From Herpetosiphonaceae bacterium (GTDB lineage Bacteria; Chloroflexota; Chloroflexia; Chloroflexales; Kallotenuaceae): a DNA stretch of 6,134 bases. The notes below the pieces were generated by a model. The model searched no databases. It was not told the DNA's origin and worked only from the letters and a program-made list of their open reading frames with translations. A program made the translations under genes and the position numbers. Below are positions 1 to 4,675 of this stretch, piece by piece. The stretch lies in the NCBI GenBank assembly GCA_030147335.1, contig JASKZZ010000191.1, positions 1 to 6,134 on the forward strand, given 5' to 3'. The number at the start of each line of letters is the position of its first letter. Positions within the stretch are counted from its first letter, which is position 1.

Positions 1-404
1 TCGGGCTCAACCAAATGCTGCTGTCGGATTACCTGTGCCACGCCTGCTAAGCCGCCCTCGGCCTGCACATCACCCAGGTACGGAAAACGTGTCTCCTCGG
101 GTAATGCGCCGATCAGCATCCAGAGCAGACCCTGTCCAGCCTCACGCCACTCCGGTTCCAGCATACCTGGCGGCACTGCAAGCAATACCTGTTGGCGCTG
201 TCCATCGTGATACAACATCGGCGCAGGTACACGCCCAACCTGACTACATTGGGGACAACGTGCGTCGTGGAGTGTGTCGTCGAGAATGCGCGCTACGAGG
301 TCTGGTCGCTCTCCCGCATCAACAACGATATATGTTTCAGCGACAAACGGCGTTTGACAATTGGGACACGTTACCAGCACATGCTCGGCGTATGAAATAC
401 TCAT
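1..404 (-). CDS. CpXC-domain zinc-ribbon protein (3' end cut by the window edge)
   Basis: I translated this frame by hand from ATG at 404; it stays open for 134 codons and runs off the left edge, so the C-terminus is missing. The N-terminus carries two CxxC pairs (Cys13/Cys16 in VTCPNCQTPF and Cys50/Cys53 in ARCPQCSQVGRV). A PxLYHD-like stretch and VPPG follow. This is the pattern of the CpXC family, a presumed zinc-binding domain of unknown function found in Chloroflexota and Firmicutes. The later part (GLLWMLIGALPEE, then FPYLGDVQAEGGL) fits the region after the domain in Chloroflexota members, as I recall. An in-frame stop lies at 425-423, so ATG 404 is the first ATG available. GAGG sits 4 bases upstream, slightly close. 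It starts 33 bases after the guaB stop on the same strand with no terminator between, so co-transcription with guaB is likely. Its function is unknown. Confidence 0.82.
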   Translation of the reverse strand, partial: MSISYAEHVLVTCPNCQTPFVAETYIVVDAGERPDLVARILDDTLHDARCPQCSQVGRVPAPMLYHDGQRQQVLLAVPPGMLEPEWREAGQGLLWMLIGALPEETRFPYLGDVQAEGGLAGVAQVIRQQHLVEP

Positions 405-437
405 GCTTCCTCGGAGTACAGATCATGATGACCGGTG

Positions 438-1913
438 TTACCGTCGTTCGTTATAGTTCGGCGCTTCCTTGGTAATTGTAATATCATGCGGATGACCTTC
501 AATCAAGCTGGCCATGGTAATGCGGATAAACTCCGTATCTCGTCGCAACCGCTCGATGTCGCGCGCACCGACGTAGCCCATGCCTGCACGCAAACCTCCA
601 ACCAGCTGATACACCGTGTCGGCCAGTGGTCCTTTGAACGGCACCATGCCCTCGATACCTTCGGCCACCAGCTTGCCCTTCCCGACATTGGCCTGGAAAT
701 AGCGGTCGCCGCTGCCCTTTTCCATCGCGCCAATCGAGCCCATACCACGATACGACTTGTAGGAACGACCTTCGTATAAAATCATCTCGCCCGGCGACTC
801 TTCTGTGCCGGCGAAAAGCGAGCCGATCATCACTGTATGCGCTCCTGCCGCTAATGCCTTGGTAACATCACCACTATATTTGATGCCACCGTCAGCAATA
901 ATCGGCACATCAAAGCGCTCCGCCGCTCGCGCGCAATCCATGATCGCCGTGATCTGCGGCATACCCGCGCCTGATACCACGCGTGTTGTGCAGATCGAGC
1001 CGGGGCCAATCCCCACCTTCACCGCATCAACGCCGCGCTCAATCAATGCCACAGCTGCCGCTCCTGTCGCAATGTTACCGGCGATCAGCTGAACACTCGG
1101 GAATAGCTCACGTACCCGCGCCACGGCATCCAGCACCCCCTGCGAATGACCATGCGCCGTATCAACAATCAGCACATCGACGCCGGCCTGCACCAACGCT
1201 CGCGCTCGTTCCACGTTCTCCGGCCCCGCCCCAATCGCCGCGCCCACACGCAGCCGACCGTACTCATCCTTGGTCGAGTTGGGATGCTCGATTTGCTTGG
1301 TGATGTCCTTGACCGTGATCAGGCCAGACAGCTTACCGCGCGCATCAACCACCAGCAGCTTTTCAACCCGATGTTTGTGCAGCGTCGCCTTGGCCTGCTC
1401 CAGCGTCGTGCCTTCGGGAACCGTCACCAACGGCGCTTTGGTCATCAGCTCGTCGATGCGAAGCGTGGGATCGGTCTCAAAGCGGAGGTCGCGATTCGTC
1501 AGGATGCCAACGAGGTCGCCCTGCTCAGTCGTAATGGGAACGCCAGAAATATGGTATTCCTCCATCAGCGTCCATGCCGCGCCAATTGTTTGGTCTGGCC
1601 GCAGCGTGATTGGGTCGGTAATCATGCCGCTTTCCGAGCGCTTGACCTTGCGCACCATCTCGGCCTGCTGCTCGGCGCTCATATTCTTATGGATAATGCC
1701 AAGCCCGCCTTCACGGGCCATAGCAATGGCCAGTCGCGCCTCGGTCACCGTATCCATCGCCGCCGACACCAGCGGCATGTTGAGCCGAATCTTTTTAGTG
1801 AACTGCGTGCTGACATCGACCTGTCCCGGTAGTATGTCCGAGTAGGCCGGCGTTAGCAGCACATCGTCAAACGTCAGCCCTTCCCGCGCAAGCTTGGCAT
1901 CCCAATCGATCAT
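438..1913 (-). CDS. guaB: IMP dehydrogenase
   Basis: Cytoplasmic, NAD-dependent oxidation of IMP to XMP, the committed step of GMP synthesis. The 491-residue product has the full bacterial layout. An N-terminal TIM-barrel segment starts LTFDDVLLTPAYSDILPG. Two CBS domains follow at about residues 95-145 and 154-206. The barrel then resumes with GIGPGSICTTRVVSGAGMPQ, whose Cys308 is the expected catalytic nucleophile. IMP-binding ADGGIKYSGD (Asp341) and GSLFAGTEESPGE come next, then YRGMGSIGAM and the flap GDRYFQ with the catalytic Arg404-Tyr405 pair. The frame extends 19 codons upstream to a TTG at 1970. I chose ATG 1913 because GGAG lies six bases upstream, the N-terminus then matches family length (~490), and the extension is unconserved-looking. 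No key residue is missing. It lies downstream of aroF across a terminator, and upstream of the CpXC gene. The family assignment is near certain; the exact start is less so. Confidence 0.97.
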   Translation of the reverse strand: MIDWDAKLAREGLTFDDVLLTPAYSDILPGQVDVSTQFTKKIRLNMPLVSAAMDTVTEARLAIAMAREGGLGIIHKNMSAEQQAEMVRKVKRSESGMITDPITLRPDQTIGAAWTLMEEYHISGVPITTEQGDLVGILTNRDLRFETDPTLRIDELMTKAPLVTVPEGTTLEQAKATLHKHRVEKLLVVDARGKLSGLITVKDITKQIEHPNSTKDEYGRLRVGAAIGAGPENVERARALVQAGVDVLIVDTAHGHSQGVLDAVARVRELFPSVQLIAGNIATGAAAVALIERGVDAVKVGIGPGSICTTRVVSGAGMPQITAIMDCARAAERFDVPIIADGGIKYSGDVTKALAAGAHTVMIGSLFAGTEESPGEMILYEGRSYKSYRGMGSIGAMEKGSGDRYFQANVGKGKLVAEGIEGMVPFKGPLADTVYQLVGGLRAGMGYVGARDIERLRRDTEFIRITMASLIEGHPHDITITKEAPNYNERR

Positions 1914-1990
1914 GGCTATCTCCATCGAGGCATGAGGCGTGAGGTACGAGTTCAACAACGGAAGGCTCAAACCCCATGCCGCATACCCTT

Positions 1991-2024
1991 AAAAAAAACA
2001 CCTGCCGCGCGGACACGCAGCAGG
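1991..2024 (-). terminator. Rho-independent terminator after aroF (or in the guaB leader)
   Basis: Read on the minus strand, CCTGCTGCG (2024-2016) pairs with CGCGGCAGG (2009-2001) as a 9-bp stem with one G-U pair and a 6-base loop. TG and eight T (1998-1991) follow directly. This is a textbook intrinsic terminator about 64 bases past the aroF stop. It ends 77 bases before the guaB start, so it most simply ends the aroF transcript. It could also act as a conditional terminator if guaB is transcribed from further upstream. Confidence 0.88.
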
Positions 2025-2086
2025 CAAGCAACTGACGGCTTGTTACCGAAACAGAGCAGGTTGTTCCTCCGCCGTTTCATGGCGTT

Positions 2087-2115
2087 ATTATACACCCGTC
2101 GCAACTGGAGATCGA
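2087..2115 (-). promoter_or_regulatory. Possible promoter for guaB overlapping the aroF stop codon
   Basis: The minus strand has a perfect TATAAT at 2092-2087, overlapping the aroF TAA. The hexamer 17 bases upstream (TCGATC, 2115-2110) matches TTGACA at only three positions. I found no convincing -10 between the terminator and the guaB start, which makes this the best nearby candidate. A transcript from here would have to pass the hairpin at 2024-1991. This is weak evidence. Confidence 0.3.
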
Positions 2116-3134
2116 CCAATCACTGGACGATCAATTGCGGCTGCCACGCGCTCCACGTGTTGCATCATCTGCGCAAAACGATCAGGAACTAGCGATTGCT
2201 CGCCGTCACAAACCGCAAATGCTGGATTCGGATGCACCTCAACGATCAGGCCGTCCGCTCCCGCTGCAATCGCCGCCCGCGCCATTGGTATGATCCGGTC
2301 GGCATAACCAGCGGCATGGCTAGGATCAACAATGATCGGCAGGTGCGTGAGCGCTTTCAACACCGGGATCGCGCCCAGGTCCAACGTGAAACGGGAATGG
2401 TCATCGAAGGTACGAATACCACGCTCGCAGAGCAACACCTGCTTGTTGCCCTCAGCCAGAATATATTCTGCCGCCAGCAGCAAATCCTTGACAGTTGCTG
2501 CAAAGCTCCGCTTCAACATCACGGGCCGATGCGACCGACCAACGGCCTTGAGCAGGGGATAATTCTGCATGTTGCGCGCACCGATCTGCAAAATATCTGC
2601 ATACTGCTCAACCAGCGGCAGTGTCGCCTTGTCCATAACCTCGGTGATCACCGGCGTGCCAAACTCGGCGCGAACCTCGGCAAGATATTTGAGTCCTTCT
2701 TCGCCCAGCCCTTGAAAGCTGTACGGCGATGTACGAGGCTTATACGCGCCACCGCGTACAATTGTCGCGCCTTGGGCAATCACATCTTGTGCGGTACCAA
2801 ACAGTTCTTCGCGGCTTTCGATGGTACACGGCCCCGCCATAACCACCACCCCAGGGCCGCCAATCGGCACGTTGCCCACCTGAACGATGGTATCTGTCTG
2901 CTTGAAATCGCGTGACACCAGCTTATATGGCTTGGTAATGCGTATAACCTCGCCAACGCCAGGTAAGCCGCTAATTCGTGACGTTTGGACGATCTCGCCT
3001 TCGTTGCCGGTAACACCAATCGCCGTTCGCGTTGGGCCTGGCATGGAGTGCGGCATATAGCCCATGCCACGGATCTCGTCACATACACGCTCAACCTGCT
3101 CGGCGGTAGCATGTGCGTCCATTACAATCAGCAT
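2088..3134 (-). CDS. aroF: 3-deoxy-7-phosphoheptulonate (DAHP) synthase, type I-beta, with N-terminal ferredoxin-like domain
   Basis: Condenses phosphoenolpyruvate with erythrose 4-phosphate to DAHP, the first step of the shikimate pathway. The product is 348 residues. Residues 1 to ~70 (MLIVMDAHATAEQVERV onward, with PGPTRTAIGVTG) form the ferredoxin-like regulatory domain; in relatives such as the Thermotoga enzyme it mediates feedback inhibition by aromatic amino acids. The TIM barrel shows MAGPCTIES (metal Cys103), KPRTSPYSFQGLG (PEP/E4P binding, from Lys132), IGARNMQNYPLL, LKRSF, CERGIRTFD, DPSHAAGY (His273), VEVHPNP (Glu299) and CDGEQSL (Asp310), so the metal set is complete. The frame continues six codons to a TTG at 3152, but that codon overlaps a TATAAT sequence. 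ATG 3134 has GAGG five bases upstream and gives the family N-terminus. It has its own promoter at 3243-3215 and a terminator after it. Regulation probably combines protein-level feedback and, possibly, a leader hairpin. Confidence 0.96.
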   Translation of the reverse strand: MLIVMDAHATAEQVERVCDEIRGMGYMPHSMPGPTRTAIGVTGNEGEIVQTSRISGLPGVGEVIRITKPYKLVSRDFKQTDTIVQVGNVPIGGPGVVVMAGPCTIESREELFGTAQDVIAQGATIVRGGAYKPRTSPYSFQGLGEEGLKYLAEVRAEFGTPVITEVMDKATLPLVEQYADILQIGARNMQNYPLLKAVGRSHRPVMLKRSFAATVKDLLLAAEYILAEGNKQVLLCERGIRTFDDHSRFTLDLGAIPVLKALTHLPIIVDPSHAAGYADRIIPMARAAIAAGADGLIVEVHPNPAFAVCDGEQSLVPDRFAQMMQHVERVAAAIDRPVIGRSPVATGV

Positions 3135-3150
3135 AGGAACCTCATTATAC

Positions 3151-3183
3151 AAAAAGCCCCCATGTGGCCTAGGTAGCCAGGGG
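3151..3183 (-). promoter_or_regulatory. Hairpin plus U5 in the aroF leader, possible attenuator
   Basis: Read on the minus strand, CCCC-TGGC (3183-3176) can pair with GCCA (3168-3165) and GGGG (3161-3158), leaving a 7-base loop and a 3-base CAT bulge. GC and five T (3155-3151) follow. It lies between the aroF promoter and its Shine-Dalgarno. The gene upstream is divergent, so no upstream transcript needs ending here. The stem is interrupted and the U-tract short, so efficiency is unclear. Confidence 0.42.
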
Positions 3184-3214
3184 TTGCATTCAGTGCGCTA
3201 AATTCTTGCCGAGG

Positions 3215-3243
3215 AGTGTAGCACGGGGCGTAGCGTGGGTCAA
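3215..3243 (-). promoter_or_regulatory. Sigma-70-type promoter for aroF
   Basis: The minus strand has TTGACC (3243-3238), a 17-base spacer and TACACT (3220-3215), with TGC directly before the -10 as an extended element. Five of six -35 bases and four of six -10 bases match consensus. Transcription would start near 3208, giving a leader of about 74 bases before the aroF ATG at 3134. No other gene on this strand is near enough upstream to read into aroF within the window. Confidence 0.7.
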
Positions 3244-3280
3244 GACATCAATCAAACATCACTACGCCGCAGAACCTGTG

Positions 3281-3289
3281 TGCTACAAT
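3281..3289 (+). promoter_or_regulatory. Extended -10 promoter for the radical SAM gene
   Basis: TGC-TACAAT is an extended -10 with five of six core matches. Nothing resembling TTGACA lies 16-18 bases upstream, which extended -10 promoters tolerate. The predicted start near 3296 leaves a short leader of ~21 bases. AAGG (3309-3312) lies five bases before ATG 3318. Confidence 0.55.
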
Positions 3290-3317
3290 AGAACAAGTTT
3301 TCGAGATCAAGGCGGAC

Positions 3318-4469
3318 ATGATGACAGCGGTATTGGTCGAGCCGGACGTACAGCAAAAGCTTGCAATCTTGAGCGACGAGGCGAGTGACGAGATCACAAG
3401 TAGCCCGAGCACGGCCCAACTTCAGCATGCCACGGGCTTCGTTTATGATGCAAAGCGTGAGCGCGGCGGAACAATCCCGCTGTTCAAGGTTTTGCAGACG
3501 AATGCCTGTCGTTTTGCCTGTAAATACTGCTTTACGTCCTGTGCGATTCGGCGCAAGCGCACGACCTTCAAGCCTGACGAGCTAGCAACGACGTTTATCT
3601 CGCTGCAACGAAGCAAACAGGTCGAAGGACTGTTCCTGTCTTCTGGTATCGTGCCCGACGCCAATACAACCATGGAAAAAATGCTGGCTACGGTTGAGCG
3701 GCTGCGGCTGCGCGATGGTTACACCGGCTTTATTCATCTTAAGCTTATTCCGGGCGCAGACTTTGCGTATATCGAACGGGCCGTACAGCTTGCAGACCGG
3801 GTATCGCTCAACCTGGAAGCACCTAATCCCGAGCGATTAGCGATTTTAGCACCCGACAAAGAGTTTACTGACAGCATGTGGCAGCGCATGATTTGGGCTG
3901 CTAATTTGATGAAACAGGCGCGGCAAGAAGGGCGGCCGGCGGCCCGAAGCCTGACAACCCAATTCGTCGTCGGTGCTGCGGACGAAAGCGACCGCGAGCT
4001 GCTCCAAACGGTTGAACGCGCGCATCGGGAACTCAATCTACGACGTGCGTATTTCAGTGCCTTTCATCCAATCCCTCAATCGCCATTAGCCGATCTGCCT
4101 GCGGAAGATCGTGTGCGCGAGCTTCGTTTGTATCAGGCTGATTTTATGCTGCGCGACTATGGCTTTGCTTACCATGAGCTGCCATTCGACCCGAACGGCT
4201 TGCTGCCGCGCGACCAGACGCCAAAACAAGCATGGGCCGACCGTCATCCCGAGCATTTTCCAGTTGAGATTAACCATGCATCGCGTCAAACATTGCTCCG
4301 TATTCCCGGCATTGGTCCGCAATCAGCCGATAAGATCATTGTTACACGCCGCCAAACAATGCTGCGCGACCTTGGCCAACTTCAACGACTTGGCGTGACA
4401 ACGAAATGGGCTGCGCCGTTTATTCTGCTTGACGGTAAGCAGCCGCAAGTCCAGCTGTCGCTTTGGTAA
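3318..4469 (+). CDS. Radical SAM protein with C-terminal helix-hairpin-helix (putative DNA modification/repair family)
   Basis: The 383-residue product has the radical SAM signature CxxxCxxC at Cys64, Cys68 and Cys71 (TNACRFACKYCF), expected to bind a 4Fe-4S cluster that cleaves S-adenosylmethionine. Family-like motifs follow: VEGLFLSSGIV (102-112), TGFIHLKLIPGAD (136-148), RVSLNLEAPN, LAPDKEF and TTQFVVGA (213-220). After YFSAFHPIP and the LYQADFMLRDYGF block, the C-terminus ends with PVEINHASRQTLLRIPGIG and its continuation (315-345). That is a helix-hairpin-helix typical of non-specific DNA binding. This layout matches the family annotated 'putative DNA modification/repair radical SAM protein', often encoded beside an iron-sulfur uracil-DNA glycosylase; its substrate is not established. 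No such glycosylase is visible here. A fourth cysteine, Cys75, follows the motif. Two ATG codons are adjacent (3318, 3321); the first is chosen. The gene is monocistronic-looking, with its own promoter. Confidence 0.88.
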   Translation: MMTAVLVEPDVQQKLAILSDEASDEITSSPSTAQLQHATGFVYDAKRERGGTIPLFKVLQTNACRFACKYCFTSCAIRRKRTTFKPDELATTFISLQRSKQVEGLFLSSGIVPDANTTMEKMLATVERLRLRDGYTGFIHLKLIPGADFAYIERAVQLADRVSLNLEAPNPERLAILAPDKEFTDSMWQRMIWAANLMKQARQEGRPAARSLTTQFVVGAADESDRELLQTVERAHRELNLRRAYFSAFHPIPQSPLADLPAEDRVRELRLYQADFMLRDYGFAYHELPFDPNGLLPRDQTPKQAWADRHPEHFPVEINHASRQTLLRIPGIGPQSADKIIVTRRQTMLRDLGQLQRLGVTTKWAAPFILLDGKQPQVQLSLW

Positions 4470-4521
4470 CGGCAAATCGACGTTGGGCTGGTTTCCTTCA
4501 GTGTGACCGCATTACAACCTC

Positions 4522-4550
4522 TGTTCAGATACGAGAAACCCTAGTATAAT
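4522..4550 (+). promoter_or_regulatory. Promoter for the surface-protein gene
   Basis: A perfect TATAAT lies at 4545-4550. TGTTCA (4522-4527) is 17 bases upstream and matches the -35 consensus at three positions. Transcription would begin near 4557, leaving an unusually long leader of about 119 bases before ATG 4676. I see no intrinsic terminator between the radical SAM stop and this site, so some read-through is possible. Confidence 0.5.
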
Positions 4551-4637
4551 CTTATTCGCCATACAGCAATGCCACGGTAATCCACTGCCGCTATTGCTAT
4601 CTAAACTCCGCTTCGCTTTCACTCCAAAACAGGAACA

Positions 4638-4662
4638 ACTGCCACCTAGTTATTGTGGCAGT
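4638..4662 (+). other. Leader hairpin directly before the Shine-Dalgarno of the surface gene
   Basis: ACTGCCAC (4638-4645) and GTGGCAGT (4655-4662) form a perfect 8-bp stem around a 9-base loop. It stops one base before the ribosome binding site. No T-run follows, so it is not a terminator on this strand. It may stabilise the mRNA or influence initiation. The structure is clear; the role is inferred. Confidence 0.55.
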
Positions 4663-4663
4663 C

Positions 4664-4670
4664 AAAGGAG
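4664..4670 (+). promoter_or_regulatory. Strong ribosome binding site fixing the surface-protein start
   Basis: AAAGGAG lies five bases before ATG 4676. It is the strongest Shine-Dalgarno in the window. It supports this ATG over the in-frame Met8, which lies downstream inside the signal peptide. Confidence 0.8.
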
Positions 4671-4675
4671 ACTGA

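Noticed and set aside
35..475. Plus-strand open frame of 146 codons at the left edge
   Set aside because: It lies opposite the CpXC gene, has no family-like motifs and no convincing ribosome site; the minus-strand frame has conserved CxxC pairs.
1146..1832. Plus-strand open frame of 228 codons inside guaB
   Set aside because: Arg/His-rich antisense shadow of guaB with no motif or plausible start signal.
1966..2079. Short minus-strand frame (~37 codons, starting MKRRRNN) across the aroF terminator
   Set aside because: It runs through the terminator stem and T-tract (FF from the T-run) and has no recognisable motif; probably chance.
2196..2915. Plus-strand open frame of 239 codons inside aroF
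   Set aside because: Antisense to a complete, clearly conserved gene; composition is typical of a shadow frame.
3169..3189. Six-codon frame (MQPLAT) in the aroF leader as an attenuation peptide
   Set aside because: It has no aromatic codons and no ribosome site, so it does not fit classical leader-peptide control.
4490..4540. GGTTTC...GAAACC inverted repeat after the radical SAM gene as a terminator
   Set aside because: The stem is only 6 bp with a 39-base loop and no T-run.
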